A DNA stretch of 64,000 nucleotides from Deinococcus sp. KNUC1210 (GTDB lineage: Bacteria > Deinococcota > Deinococci > Deinococcales > Deinococcaceae): the NCBI RefSeq assembly GCF_022344005.1, contig NZ_CP092196.1, positions 458,982 through 522,981 on the forward strand, given 5' to 3'. Below are positions 18,148-28,377 of the stretch, piece after piece. Made by a program: the position numbers and the translations under genes. Each line of letters opens with the position of its first letter. The first letter of the stretch is position 1. The notes under the pieces are model-generated. The model was not told the DNA's origin and did no database searches. It was given only the letters and a program-made list of their open reading frames with translations.

Positions 18148-20483
18148 ATAAGTTGCTCGCGCTTACCGCTGTGCTGCTGCTCGCTGCGCCGAGCGTCGCG
18201 CAGACCCCCACCCCCACCCCTGTTCTGAGTGTCACACTGCCCAGCAACCCCAAGCTGGACAAGCCGCTCACCGTGATGCTGCCTGCAGGTGCGCCGCTGA
18301 GCTCAGTGCTGGCCGCCATCACCCGCGCCAGTGGTCTCACCCTGCTCGCCCGCGATGTGCCTGTGCTGCCCGTCACGCTGAATTTCAAGGGACTCACCGC
18401 ACGGGCGGCTCTCAACCAGGTGCTGTCGCTGTATCAGGATCAGATCAAAGCACTCCTGGTCGGGAATACCCTGATCGTCGCCCCCGGCCCGCTGATCGAC
18501 CGCCTGGCGGTCACACCCGGCAGCCAGCGCCGCGTGCTGGAGGTGCCGGTCAGTGATGACGATGCCAAACGCCTGAGCAGCCTGACCGGCGCGCTGGTCA
18601 CGCCGGTCAACAACACCACCATCGTCACCGGCACGACCCAGCAGCTCCAGGATGTCACTGCGTTGCTGATGGCTGGCCCCAAACCCGCGCCCACCGCCAC
18701 GCCCATCTTCCGAGCGGATGTCGCGCTGGGGCTGGTCGATCCGGACGTGGCGCAGAAAACCCTGAACGGGCTCTTCGGCATGAGCGTCACCACCGCGTAT
18801 GGCCGGGCCTACATCCAGGCCAACAGCCAGACGCTGCTGGATCAGGCAATCAGTACCCTCAAGCAGCTCGGGCAGGATGCCCAGAGTGCTCATGAACAAG
18901 CCGATCAGGCCGCCGCTGCGGAACAGCAGGCACAAGCGGCGCAGGCCGCCCGTGAAGCTGCTGTGGCCGCAGCGAAGACCCCTGCGCCTGCTGTTTCAGC
19001 ACCGATTCCCGCGCCTGCACCCTTGCTGCACCGCACCCTCACTACCACGCTCTCCAGCGACCTGATCACCCGACTCGCCAGCGTCAACGGCACTATCAAA
19101 CTCACGCCACTCGATGCTGGAACCTACGACGCTCAGGCCACCCAGGACGACCTCACGAGCTTCACCCAGGCGATTCAGGGCGCGGAAGTCCGCGAGGCCA
19201 CCCGCGTGGTCGTCACGTACCCCCGCGTGCCAGCCAGCGCCATCGACGGACTGAAGGACAGCGTCACCACCATCAGTGCACGCAGTGTTCCAGGCGGCCT
19301 GGAAGTGCGCGGCACACCTCAGGAGCAAGTGCGTGCCAGCATGTACCTCGCGGGGGTCGTCCGCAACCTCCCGCCAGAAGTTGTCCCCCCGACCCCTGCA
19401 CTACCCGTGGAACCGATCACCGTGCGCGTCCCGTTGGCCTATGCCCTGCCCAGTACCGTCGCAGCAGAACTCACCTCGCTGTACGGCCCCAGCAGCGCCA
19501 GCGCCGCCCCGTCCACGCCCACACCTGCCGCCAGTGTACCTGCGGCCACGAGCACCGACGCCAGTACCACCGGCGCCCCGATCATCAACATCACCACCGC
19601 TCCTACCACCCCTAGCACGGGCAACGCCACTCCCCCAGCCGCCTCGGACGTGCGGATCGTGGCCGACGAGCGCAGCCGTTCCATCGTGCTGTCCGGCCCA
19701 CCCGCGACCATCGCCCGCATGCAGCGCACCATCGCCGACCTCGACACTCGCCTCTCCGACGTCCGCATGGCCCTGCGGGTCGAGCAGATCAGCGGCAGTA
19801 CCGGACAGGACCTGGGCGTGGACTGGAGTGTCGGTCTGGGCGGCTTCAGCGTCGCGCAGTCCTCCGGGACACTCAGCGCTGGGTACAAGCCAGGTGTCGG
19901 TCCGCTGAGTTTCTCAGCGAGCCTTGACGCCGCTCGCAGTGAAGGCCGCAGCAACACCCTGCTCGACACCACCTTCGCTGCGCAGGATGGCCGCCCAGCG
20001 AACTTCAAGAACGGTGGCCAGCTACTGCTGCCCGACACCACGACGACCAGCGGCGGCACGACCAGCACCAGCCGTACCAGTTACGACTACGGCCTGGATG
20101 TCACCCTCACCCCGCGCCTCGCGCCCGACGGCCGCATCGAACTCACCGTACAGCTCCAGCTGGGCGAGCAGCCGGTCTCCGGAATCGCCAACAGCGTGGT
20201 GATCGCCAAACGCAGCATGACCACCATCGTCACCGTCACCCCCGGCGAGCCCCTGATTCTCGGCGGCGTGCTCAGCCAGGATGCCTCGCAGACCAGCAAA
20301 GGTGTCCCACTCCTCAGCCAGATTCCCGTCATCGGCAGTCTGTTCGGCAAGAGCAACAACAGCGCGTCGAGCAGCGTGCTCCTCATCACCCTGCAGGCAG
20401 CCGACCGTACCGATGACCGTGCCCCGACGCCCCCTCAACTCGGCGACGGCACCGTGACCCGCGTGAATATCCCCGGTAAATAA
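18144..20483 (+). CDS. pilQ: Type IV pilus secretin PilQ
   Basis: 779 residues with signal peptide (LLALTAVLLLAAPSVAQ). N-domains follow: VTLNFKGLTARAALNQVLSL (STN/N0), then N1-type repeats with a Gln/Ala-rich helix between them. The C-terminal secretin domain has VEQISGSTGQDLGVDWSV, the beta-lip, and VPLLSQIPVIGSLFG, the conserved secretin signature. It forms the outer-membrane channel for the pilus. A Ser/Thr/Ala-rich linker near residues 450-500 is unusual but does not break the fold. Confidence 0.92.
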   Translation: MNKLLALTAVLLLAAPSVAQTPTPTPVLSVTLPSNPKLDKPLTVMLPAGAPLSSVLAAITRASGLTLLARDVPVLPVTLNFKGLTARAALNQVLSLYQDQIKALLVGNTLIVAPGPLIDRLAVTPGSQRRVLEVPVSDDDAKRLSSLTGALVTPVNNTTIVTGTTQQLQDVTALLMAGPKPAPTATPIFRADVALGLVDPDVAQKTLNGLFGMSVTTAYGRAYIQANSQTLLDQAISTLKQLGQDAQSAHEQADQAAAAEQQAQAAQAAREAAVAAAKTPAPAVSAPIPAPAPLLHRTLTTTLSSDLITRLASVNGTIKLTPLDAGTYDAQATQDDLTSFTQAIQGAEVREATRVVVTYPRVPASAIDGLKDSVTTISARSVPGGLEVRGTPQEQVRASMYLAGVVRNLPPEVVPPTPALPVEPITVRVPLAYALPSTVAAELTSLYGPSSASAAPSTPTPAASVPAATSTDASTTGAPIINITTAPTTPSTGNATPPAASDVRIVADERSRSIVLSGPPATIARMQRTIADLDTRLSDVRMALRVEQISGSTGQDLGVDWSVGLGGFSVAQSSGTLSAGYKPGVGPLSFSASLDAARSEGRSNTLLDTTFAAQDGRPANFKNGGQLLLPDTTTTSGGTTSTSRTSYDYGLDVTLTPRLAPDGRIELTVQLQLGEQPVSGIANSVVIAKRSMTTIVTVTPGEPLILGGVLSQDASQTSKGVPLLSQIPVIGSLFGKSNNSASSSVLLITLQAADRTDDRAPTPPQLGDGTVTRVNIPGK

Positions 20484-20538
20484 TCCCCTGTTCGCTGCTG
20501 CCGTCCCTTCTCGCCCTCTCCTCCCCCTGAGGTTTTCT

Positions 20539-21620
20539 ATGAAGCACTTCTTCCGCTCGATGATCGCTGTGCTCGCCACCACCGTGCTCCCCACCGCGGC
20601 CCACGCGCAGTCCACCCTCACCCCGCTCGCGCAGGCCACCACGCAGGTGCAGTCGGTCAGCGCCATCGTCACGGCCCCCGGCGCACAGCCGATGGTCATG
20701 CCACTGAACGTCTACACCCTGCCCTACGGCACTGTCACCATCGCCGAGGGCGTGTACTTCATTCCTAACTACGAAAACACCGGGATCTCCATCTACATCC
20801 AGAGTCCCAAGGCCTTGCACGTCGCGACACTCGAAGAGATGGTGCGCTACCAGGCGGAGTGGCAGCGTCTCACGCAGGCCGTGACGCAAGCACCTGCGCC
20901 CGCACCGAGTGCCCCGGTCGCGGTGAGCCTGCCGAAACCCGTCGCGCCTGCACCTGTGCCGGCAGCACGCGCGACACCGATGCCGGTCACCGCACCCATC
21001 ACCACCGTTGCGACCGTTCCGGCTCCGGTTGCTCCACAGATGGCCGCGCCTGTCGTGCAGGCCGCCCCCGCTGCGCCTGCTCCGATGCCCTCAGCCAGCC
21101 AGGTCTTCGCCACGCCCGCCCCGCTCCCAGCCGCCGCGCAGGTCTTTGCACCTCCTGCCGCGCCCACAGCGCCCGCACCGGTGGCCGCCCTGCCCACGCC
21201 CGCCCAGGTCTTCACCCCCGCGGCTGCACCTGTCGCCGCTGCCCCCTCACGGCCACACCAGCGCCCCTGCCCACCGCCTGGGCTCCAGAAGTCACCCTGG
21301 TCCCCAACTACCTGCGCCTGAGCTTCCGGGGACGTGGCACCACCGTCAGCTACAGCATCAGCAACGTCAGCGACATCTCCAGCGTCCAGATCGATCCCGC
21401 ATCCCTCCGCGCCTACCAGAACGGCCAGCAGATCGCCGCGCAACTCACCGCCCGCGACAGCAGCGCTGGGACCGCCACTGGCACCTTGATGCCCAAGAGC
21501 ATGCTCGTCGGGACCGTGAAAGTGCAGACCCGTGCGACCGACCCGGTCACGTTGACGTGGCAGGCCAAGGACGCCAGCGGCCGCAGCTACCCCATCAGCT
21601 ACGCCTGGCTCCCGCAGTAA
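20539..21620 (+). CDS. Exported pilus-locus accessory protein, frame broken in a C5 run
   Basis: Repaired length 360 residues. A signal peptide (MIAVLATTVLPTAAHA) precedes a small N-terminal domain (VMPLNVYTLPYGTVTIAEGVYF...), an Ala/Pro-rich linker containing repeated QVFA/QVFT-P units, and a C-terminal beta domain (VPNYLRLSFRGRGTTVSYSI...) ending in SYPISYAWLPQ. The frame breaks at C5 21242-21246. It sits between secretin and platform protein and probably acts in the periplasm, perhaps with the secretin. No family recognised. Confidence 0.65.
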
Positions 21621-21699
21621 GGCACACCACCCGTTCCTCGCTGTGCACGTCGGCGCTCCTGCTCATCGGAGCGCCGCCTTCTCTCCCACCGGAGGCCAC

Positions 21700-22914
21700 A
21701 TGAAATGGAGCTACAAAGCCTACGATCCCCAGGGCACGCCCCGCAAAGGCAAACTCGAAGCCCCCAATGCGGAAGATGCCTACAAACAGGTCACCAGCCT
21801 GGGCTTCACACCCACCGAGGTCAAGAAGAGCGGGGACATCGAGTTCCCCTGGAGCCGACGCCCACCCGGGCTGAAAGACAAGGCCATCTTCACTCAGCAA
21901 TTCGCGCAGCTGCTCGGTGGCAATGTCCCTCAGAACGAAGCGCTGGGCGTGGCCGCCCGCAGCACCACCAACACCTACTTGCGGGAAGCGGTCGAGAAGA
22001 TCCGCAGCGAGGTGGAAGAAGGCCAGCCCATTGAGGATGTCTTCGCTCGCAAGGAGTTCGCCAAGGCCTTTGATCCCGTCTTCGTGGCATTCCTTCGCAT
22101 GGGCACCGAGAGCGGCAATCTCGCCCGGCCGCTCAAGGAACTCGGTGACATGTACAAATGGCAGCTGCGCATCTTCCAGATGGTCAAAAAGGGCTTGACC
22201 CTGCCTGTCATCATCATGGTCGCCTGCCTGATCGTCACCTACTTCATCATGTCCAACGTCGTTCCGACGTTCATGAAGATCCTGGACGGACTCCATGCTG
22301 AACTCCCGCCGATCACCAAGATGGTCAAGACCGTATCAGAACTCGCGTCCAACCCGCTGGTGACGCTAGTCATTCTGCTGATCATCAGCGGCATCTACTT
22401 CGCCATCCGGGCGTACCGCAGCACCCCAGCAGGCAAGCTGAAGACCGACACGCTGCTGCTGCGGCTGTTCGTGGTCGGCCCGCTGATGCAGACATTCATT
22501 CTGGCCCGCATGAGCCGCGCCATCGCGGTGATGCTCGCCAATCAGATCCCCCTCGCCAACACCCTGCAGCTCTCCGGAGCCATCGCGGGCAACGCCATGT
22601 ACGCCCAGCACATGCGCGAGGTCCGCCGTGCAGCCATCGACGGACACAAGATGGCGCCAGTCCTGATGCGCTACCCCAAAGAATTCCCAGAGCAGTACAC
22701 CCTGCAGTTCAGAGCGGCGGAGAACAACGCCCGGCTGGACGAGACGCTGATCTACCTGGGCGAGATCTATAACGACGAAGTGACCACCAAGGTCGAAGCC
22801 CTCACCACTGCACTCGAACCCTTCCTGATGGTGTTCCTGGGCGTGGTGGTGGGGACGATTGTAGTCGCGGTGTTCCTGCCAATGACCAGCATGATGCAGG
22901 CGCTCGAAAAATAA
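21700..22914 (+). CDS. pilC: Type IV pilus inner-membrane platform protein PilC
   Basis: 404 residues, intact, starting after a good GGAGG site. The N-terminal YKAYDPQGTPRKGKLEA is standard. Two GspF domains follow, each with a cytoplasmic helical bundle and membrane helices: FTQQFAQLLGGNVPQNEAL, then LPVIIMVACLIVTYFIMSNVV, then ILARMSRAIAVMLANQIPLA, and a C-terminal FLMVFLGVVVGTIVVAVFLP. It is the last gene of the assembly operon, followed by a terminator. Confidence 0.92.
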   Translation: MKWSYKAYDPQGTPRKGKLEAPNAEDAYKQVTSLGFTPTEVKKSGDIEFPWSRRPPGLKDKAIFTQQFAQLLGGNVPQNEALGVAARSTTNTYLREAVEKIRSEVEEGQPIEDVFARKEFAKAFDPVFVAFLRMGTESGNLARPLKELGDMYKWQLRIFQMVKKGLTLPVIIMVACLIVTYFIMSNVVPTFMKILDGLHAELPPITKMVKTVSELASNPLVTLVILLIISGIYFAIRAYRSTPAGKLKTDTLLLRLFVVGPLMQTFILARMSRAIAVMLANQIPLANTLQLSGAIAGNAMYAQHMREVRRAAIDGHKMAPVLMRYPKEFPEQYTLQFRAAENNARLDETLIYLGEIYNDEVTTKVEALTTALEPFLMVFLGVVVGTIVVAVFLPMTSMMQALEK

Positions 22915-22927
22915 CGCCGTTATGTCA

Positions 22928-22956
22928 CAGCGCCCTCCGAGTGGGGGCGCTGTTTT
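22928..22956 (+). terminator. Rho-independent terminator after pilC
   Basis: CAGCGCCC, 9 nt, GGGCGCTG followed directly by TTTT, 13 bp after the pilC stop. It separates the assembly genes from the pilin genes. Confidence 0.8.
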
Positions 22957-22977
22957 GCTGGGAAGGCGCTTGTAAAA

Positions 22978-22995
22978 CGTCACCTTGATTGCAGG
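22978..22995 (+). promoter_or_regulatory. Pilus-type upstream motif, 30 nt before the major pilin
   Basis: CGTCACCTTGATTGCAGG begins exactly 30 nt before the ATG at 23008, preceded by TGTAAAA and followed by ACGAT. It lies directly after a terminator, so it must belong to the pilin promoter region. Confidence 0.7.
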
Positions 22996-23007
22996 GACGA
23001 TCAAACC

Positions 23008-23394
23008 ATGAAACGTCAAGTGCAGGGGTTCACCCTGATCGAGTTACTGATCGTGGTGGCAATCATCGCCGTGCTCGCCATGGTGCTGCTGCCCAGCTAC
23101 CGGGGCGCGACCAGTACCGGCAACAAGCGCGCAGCCCAGGTGCATGCCCAGACAGTGCGCCTGGCACTCAATACGCTGCTCGCCAGCAATCCGCAGTTCA
23201 CCACCACCAGTTTCGGCACCCTGGACTGCTCCGGTGCGCACGATGTAGGCAGCACGGGCGTCACCGCCCCGAATGGTGGGAACGGCTGGGAGGCCGCGCC
23301 GAATGGCGACCGCTGCACCGCCTCACCGCTCACCAGCCGCACCTATAGCGTCAGCGTCACGTATGACGACAACCAGGTGGTGACCGCACCATGA
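23008..23394 (+). CDS. Type IV pilin, probable major subunit
   Basis: 128 residues with a classic prepilin leader: six residues, then Gly-7 and FTLIELLIVVAIIAVLAMVLLP, with Glu at mature position 5. The globular part is short and holds two cysteines (LDCSGA and DRCTAS) that could close the D-loop. It is the first gene of the pilin operon, the smallest prepilin here, and the only one directly behind its own upstream motif, so it is the likely main subunit. No prepilin peptidase is encoded in the window. Confidence 0.88.
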   Translation: MKRQVQGFTLIELLIVVAIIAVLAMVLLPSYRGATSTGNKRAAQVHAQTVRLALNTLLASNPQFTTTSFGTLDCSGAHDVGSTGVTAPNGGNGWEAAPNGDRCTASPLTSRTYSVSVTYDDNQVVTAP

Positions 23395-24017
23395 ACACCT
23401 CGCAGCACCGCAAGGGGTTCACCTTGATCGAAGTGGTGGTGACCATCGCACTGATGGCCGTGCTGATCACCGTGACCGTCTCGCAACTCCCGAAGCTCGA
23501 TCACCCGATGGATCAGCACACCCTGGTCGAGCGCGTGGGCAGCACGCTGGAAAGCGCCCACGTCCAGGCGGTCGAAGACCGCTCCAACGTCCACGTGGCG
23601 ACGTCCGGTGGGCAACTCATCATCACCAGTAGTGCCGGGACAAACACCGAGTCGTTCAACGCCGCGCAGCTCAGCGGTGCGCTCGACATTACCCCGGACG
23701 GCACCGTGAGCGGCGTGCTGAGCGTGACGGCCGATCAGGTGCCCTGTACCTTCATGACGCTCAGCGCGAGCGGGCAGGCCCGCAGCGGCACCTGCGCCGC
23801 TGGCGTGGTGGCCGACGATCCCGCCACTGAAGACGCCAGCAATCCAGAAGTGACTGACGCCGGAAACAACACGGGCAGCGCCACGCCGAGTCCCACCGCC
23901 AGCGATGCCCCGCCGATCTTCCCCGCCCCGGGGGCCGGCAGCGTCAATCTGCCGCACGACGGCGGCTCCCTCGATCCACGCCTGCCCATTCGCGGGGGCG
24001 GCGGCGCGAATTACTGA
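23391..24017 (+). CDS. Prepilin-like protein (GspH/FimT type)
   Basis: 208 residues. The leader ends at Gly-9 (SQHRKG), then FTLIEVVVTIALMAVLITVTV, a proper class III signal with Glu-5. The globular domain (VQAVEDRSNVHVATSGGQLIITSS) resembles FimT/GspH pseudopilins. The C-terminal 60 residues are Pro/Ala/Gly-rich. Overlaps the upstream gene by 4 bp. Probable minor pilin. Confidence 0.82.
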   Translation: MNTSQHRKGFTLIEVVVTIALMAVLITVTVSQLPKLDHPMDQHTLVERVGSTLESAHVQAVEDRSNVHVATSGGQLIITSSAGTNTESFNAAQLSGALDITPDGTVSGVLSVTADQVPCTFMTLSASGQARSGTCAAGVVADDPATEDASNPEVTDAGNNTGSATPSPTASDAPPIFPAPGAGSVNLPHDGGSLDPRLPIRGGGGANY

Positions 24018-24031
24018 CTTAGGAGAGCTCC

Positions 24032-24430
24032 ATGCACCGTCCTGAACGCACCCTCGGCATCACCACCATCGAAGTCCTGATCAGCGTTGCGGTCGCCCTG
24101 CTGGCCGTCACCAGCTTTGCGATTGTCGTCACGCAGAGTGCTCGCACCACCGGCACCGCTTTCCTCAGCACCTACGCCGTCCGCGCTGTGCAGGCCGTTG
24201 CCCACAACATCCAGCAGGGCAACCCCGCCTACACCACATCCCTCACCCTCACCGCGGAAGACCTGCAGTCGGTGCTCAGCAGTCAGGAGAACCGCCGCGC
24301 TGACCTCCGCCCCGCCCTGAGCGGCTCCATCCAGCCGCTCGGCGGCGATCCGCCCACCTACCGCGTGCAGGTGGGGGATGCCGACTTTAACCAGAGCGCC
24401 ACCGTCACCGCGCCAGGGGGCACGCCCTGA
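24032..24430 (+). CDS. Prepilin-like protein (PilV type)
   Basis: 132 residues with MHRPERTLG then ITTIEVLISVAVALLAVTSFAIV: Gly before the cleavage site and Glu at +5, but Ile-Thr instead of Phe-Thr at the start. An AGGAGAG site precedes the ATG. The remainder is short and resembles PilV/GspI-like minor pilins. It is followed by a hairpin before the next gene. Confidence 0.8.
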   Translation: MHRPERTLGITTIEVLISVAVALLAVTSFAIVVTQSARTTGTAFLSTYAVRAVQAVAHNIQQGNPAYTTSLTLTAEDLQSVLSSQENRRADLRPALSGSIQPLGGDPPTYRVQVGDADFNQSATVTAPGGTP

Positions 24431-24474
24431 CCCGGCCAGCGTTCGCAGCCAGGCAACTGCCCGGCACCCACCCG

Positions 24475-24509
24475 AAAGACCTCCCACCGAATGTGGTGGG
24501 TCTTTCGCC
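24475..24509 (+). terminator. Hairpin between minor pilin genes
   Basis: GAAAGA, 3 nt, CCCACC, 6 nt, GGTGGG, TCTTTC: two stacked stems without a clean T-run. It may attenuate transcription into the large pilin gene rather than stop it. Confidence 0.45.
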
Positions 24510-24543
24510 AGTCACCTTCCTTCTTTCTCCAGGAGCTGCCCAG

Positions 24544-27092
24544 ATGAACCATCCACCCCCTCCCCTGCCCTCCCTCGACGCCAACGCGGCTTCACCCTGA
24601 TCGAAGTGCTGATCGCCAGCGTGCTCGGCGTCCTGATCATCACCGCCCTGGTCGCGTTCCTGCCCAAAGGCGTCTCCCAGGCCGCCAGCCGCAGCACCGA
24701 CGCGACCGCCATGATCCACGTCACCCAGCTGGTCCAGATGATGCAGGAGCAGTTCCGGACCACTGGACCGGGCGGTTTCGGCGGCTTCGTCAGCGGAACC
24801 AGTCAGGCCTTCGAGGCGGTCATGCTGACGGGCGGCATGACGTATGTGCCCCTCCAGCAGGACATTCACGCCCAGACCACCCTGACGATTCCTGACCTCC
24901 AGGCACACACCGGCGACGACCTGCTGATGGTGGCCGCCAACGGTGTGTCGAAGGTCGAGCATATCGTCGCCCATCCTGATGCCAACACCTGGGTCGTGGA
25001 CTGTCCCACCGGGCTGCCCAGCAACGGTGACATCCTGGCGTACCCGGCCCACAACCTAAAAATCGACCTGTCCAGCGGGTCGATCCTACGACACTTCCAG
25101 GGCCGCACCACCAACCTCGGCAGCGCCTCCGGTTTGAGCTGGGCTTACTTGTACACCGATGAGGGTGGGCATCTGGTGCGCAATCCGGCAGGCACTCCTG
25201 CCGCCATCATCAACACTCCCAGTGGGAAGCTCACGCTGAACGGCCTACTGCCTATCGCGGTGGATCAGTCGACACGCATTGACGACGCGGCGCTGATCGG
25301 CCTGCGGACACCCAAGATCACGCGCGTCCTGGGCTGCACCGAAATGGGCCTGGTGATTCCGAACGAGGCCAAGGTCAAGGTCACGGTGCTGGGCGTACCG
25401 AGCGGCGCAACCGCCGATGTCACGGTGCACGGCCCAGACACAGCAGTCGATGGACAGCATCCGACCGTCAGTACCGACTACGCGCCTGTGAAGCCGGGCG
25501 AGTATTCGCTGAGCGCCAACACCATCACGGCTGGAGGCGAGCAGTACACGCCGCTGATCGGCGGGAGCCCAGCGAAGCTGTTTGAGACCTTCGGTACCAT
25601 TTACATGCAGGCGAAGTACGAAGTCACGACGGGCGGATTCGTGCTGAACGTCGTGGGGCTGCCGAACGGCCGGAAGACCAGTGTGTCGGTGCGGGGGCCC
25701 TCGAACGCGACGCAGCCGAACCTTAGCTCGGGCGGCTACGATGTGCACGGTCTGCTCCCTGGCAGCTATGTGATCAGCGGCACCAGTGTGAACGTCGGCG
25801 GGATCATCTATAGCGCACCGTCGATGACCCTAGACATCACGCCTGGGGTGATGGGAAGTGCGACGCTGACCTTTAGCCCCCCAGCCAGCAGTGGCGGCGT
25901 GCCGACACCCCCGACACCGACGGTTGGAACCGGAACCCTCCGGATTCAGGTGAGTGGGCTGAACGGCCAGAGTGCCATTGCCCAGCTCAATGGAACTGTC
26001 AGTTACAGCACCAGCCTGAGTGACGGTACGACGACCATCAGCGATCTCGCGGTAGGCAACTACGTCATCACCCCCGGCACCACCACCAGTGCCCAGCCGC
26101 AATACCCCAGCATGATGCTCGCGATCAAAGACGGGCAGGTCACGACGATCTCGATCACCTACGTCTCAACGGGCGGAAATACGCCTCCTCCGCCCGTCAA
26201 CAGCGACGTCGGCAGTCTGATGATCAACGTCAATGGTCTCGAAGGGCATCAGGCGCAGGCCACCCTCAGTGGACCGAGCAATCTAAGGCTCACGCTCGCG
26301 GATGGCGCGGTCCGCGTCGACTACCTGCCGGTCGGCGACTACACACTCCTGCCGAGGAACAGTGGTATCTACGCCCCGCTTCAGACGTCGTACAGTATCC
26401 ATATCAGTAAAAACCAGTTGCAGAGGGTGTTGGTGAAATACGCTAATTTTGCCCCTAAAGGCAACATTGTCTTGCAGGTAATCGGTCTTCCGATCACTAC
26501 CAATACCGTGGTGAAAGTCGTTGGTCCTGCAACAGTGCAAATGGACAGCGGGCATAGTACAACGCCTATAGTTCGACAGAATTTACCGACGGGTACGTAC
26601 TCTGTGATTGCACCGAATGCGGTGAATGCGAATGGTGTGCTGGTCACGCCAAGCGTCAGCCCCGGTCAGAGCTTCGTTCTACGCGATGGCGATCATATTA
26701 CCGTCATCGTCAATTACGCCGCTGCTGGAGGTGGAGGAACGCCGCCTTCTGGTGATCCAAAGGATGGTGCTGAGTGCGCAGTGGGCTACTCAATCAAGTA
26801 CTGCAACGATAACGACCTGAATATCTACGCGCCTGGCCCCCATCCACCAACAGACGATGGACATGATCCAACGTCCAATGTCGATGGCACGCCACGGACG
26901 CCACCCGATAAGGGCGGTGGTGACAGTGGCGGCGGTACATCTGGAGGTGACACTGGCGGCGGTACGACTGGAGGTGGTGACACTGGCGGTGGTACGTCCG
27001 GGGATGGTGATACTGGGGGCGGTTCGTCCGGGGGTGGTGGAGGTGGCGGACAAGTCATTGACCCAGGCTGTGGTGGCGCTAATCCCTGCTGA
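24544..27092 (+). CDS. Very large prepilin-like protein with five beta-type repeats (candidate pilus-tip protein)
   Basis: Starts at ATG 24544 after a CCAGGAG site. One base is missing in the C-rich stretch 24556-24565, after which the frame reads ALPRRQRGFTLIEVLIASV, a full prepilin signal with Glu-5. Repaired length is 849 residues. After a pilin-like domain come five related segments beginning VKVTVLGVPSG, FVLNVVGLPNG, LRIQVSGLNG, SLMINVNGLEG and IVLQVIGLP (at about 25370, 25640, 25940, 26215, 26460). Each has a later PxGxYxI-type strand, as in carboxypeptidase-regulatory or prealbumin-like folds. The end is a Gly/Ser/Thr/Asp tail with CGGANPC. Size and domain order suggest a tip adhesin carried by a minor pilin. 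Confidence 0.75.
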
Positions 27093-27103
27093 TACATAGT
27101 TTA

Positions 27104-27150
27104 AGGAAGCAGCGTGCCTGATCTTGAATAGATCGGGCACGCTGCTTCCT
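27104..27150. terminator. Bidirectional terminator-like hairpin
   Basis: A 20-bp almost perfect inverted repeat (AGGAAGCAGCGTGCC and its complement at the outside, 7-nt loop) between the convergent ends of the large pilin gene and the CAP lipoprotein gene. Confidence 0.8.
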
Positions 27151-27158
27151 GAGTAGCT

Positions 27159-28145
27159 TCAGTTCAGCTTGATCAACGGATCATGCAATGCACCAGAATG
27201 ATCCGTAAAGCTCACAGGCATCACTTCCATCGCTCCATAACGCGGATCGATCCCAGCGTACCAGCCCACCGCGACCTGGCCGCCCCCTTCAATAGCAGAA
27301 GACAGCATCATATTGCAGTGGTAATACGAATGTAGAAAGCCTTTTAGGATAGCGCTTGCCTCTGCAGTTGGATCGGCAGGGCCGTTCGGGGATGCAGGGT
27401 CGCCGCCGCCTGTAAACAGCGCTTCGTTGATGAACCCGTACATGCCTGCCTGCTCAATGAAGTCCGCCCATCCCATGTCTTCTGGCGACTCATGGATGTA
27501 CCAACTCCGCAGCACGGCATCTTTGGCTTTTACTCGTAAGCCTCCACTTGCCTGCTCATTTAAGGTGACAGGTGGTGCGGGTGGCCAGGCTTGTGTCGGC
27601 TGACCAGAGCCGCTGTTGTCGGTGCAGGTGCCGCCTTGGGAGCGCGCAATGTTCAGGAGTCGCACGAACTCGTTCTCGACCGGACCGGCCTTGTTGGTCA
27701 GCACCTCCGGATGGAGCCATGGCGCTGGGGCAGATCCGACAACATGGATCTTCACCCAATCAAAGGTTGTCGGGCTGATGTCCGGCATGCTCCGACTCAC
27801 CAAATACGTGTCGTAGGTATATGTGGTAGGAGCTGCTGTTATTAACTGTTCCCGGCTGGTACCAGCGACAAGTTCGTTCGTCAAGCCAGCCCCTGGTGGG
27901 AATGGGGTGAATTCGCCGAAATCGCTATTCGCACCTATTTTGATGCTTTCGCCTGCGTGAATCGTGATTTCGTGGGTCAGGAATTTGAAGGGCGTGTTGG
28001 CCGGCATAGGTGGAATGGTTGTGGGCGGGGTGACGGTCCCGCCACCGCTGGCTGGTGGGGTGACGGTGGTTGCGCTGGTTGGTCCGCAGGCGCTCAGGAG
28101 GGTGGTGGCGCCAATGAAGAGAGGGATGAGGAGATTTTTGTGCAT
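27159..28145 (-). CDS. CAP-domain (SCP/PR-1-like) lipoprotein
   Basis: The frame opens at 28289, but MHKNLLIPLFIGATTLLSACG at 28145 is a proper lipoprotein signal with lipobox LSAC, so I start there (328 aa). After a Pro/Thr linker and a beta-rich domain, residues about 185-328 resemble the CAP fold: VENEFVRLLNIARSQGGTC, then LRVKAKDAVLRSWYIHESPE, a YxHCNMMLSSA segment and QVAVGWYAGI. CAP proteins are extracellular and of varied function. It faces the pilin operon end-to-end and may be a surface partner. Confidence 0.75.
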   Translation of the reverse strand: MHKNLLIPLFIGATTLLSACGPTSATTVTPPASGGGTVTPPTTIPPMPANTPFKFLTHEITIHAGESIKIGANSDFGEFTPFPPGAGLTNELVAGTSREQLITAAPTTYTYDTYLVSRSMPDISPTTFDWVKIHVVGSAPAPWLHPEVLTNKAGPVENEFVRLLNIARSQGGTCTDNSGSGQPTQAWPPAPPVTLNEQASGGLRVKAKDAVLRSWYIHESPEDMGWADFIEQAGMYGFINEALFTGGGDPASPNGPADPTAEASAILKGFLHSYYHCNMMLSSAIEGGGQVAVGWYAGIDPRYGAMEVMPVSFTDHSGALHDPLIKLN

Positions 28146-28224
28146 TGGGTGTCCTTTGGGTCGCTCTGGGCCCGCGTGGGGGCCAGCGACGGAACAGGTT
28201 CGAGAGGCGAAAGGGCGAGAGCGC

Positions 28225-28265
28225 GGGGGCACGATCGGCCGCATAGGGCACTGACCCCGCACGCG
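28225..28265 (+). repeat. Left copy of a 40-bp direct repeat flanking the replication module
   Basis: Matches 31955-31995 at nearly all positions (GGGGGCACGAT, GGCCGC, TAGGGC, CTG, CCCCGCAC blocks); the differences are mainly transitions. It lies between the CAP gene and the iterons. Confidence 0.6.
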
Positions 28266-28377
28266 CTCTCTATCTCCAGACAGCATCACCGATAGGGGCC
28301 TGTCAAGCAGACAATGAGACTCAACACTGAGATGTGAAAATCGGACAACATTCCATCCATCCCTACACCTGTCAATG

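Noticed and set aside
22978..22995. Resemblance of the pilus motif to a sigma-54 (-24/-12) promoter (GTCAC, 5 nt, TTGC).
   Set aside because: The invariant GG is not present, the pilB copy has one base less between the blocks, the 8161 copy lacks TTGC, and Deinococcus is not known to have RpoN.
23415..23430. TTCACCTTGATCGAA in pilin genes looks like the regulatory motif.
   Set aside because: It encodes the conserved FTLIE of the prepilin signal; the similarity is due to the amino-acid constraint.
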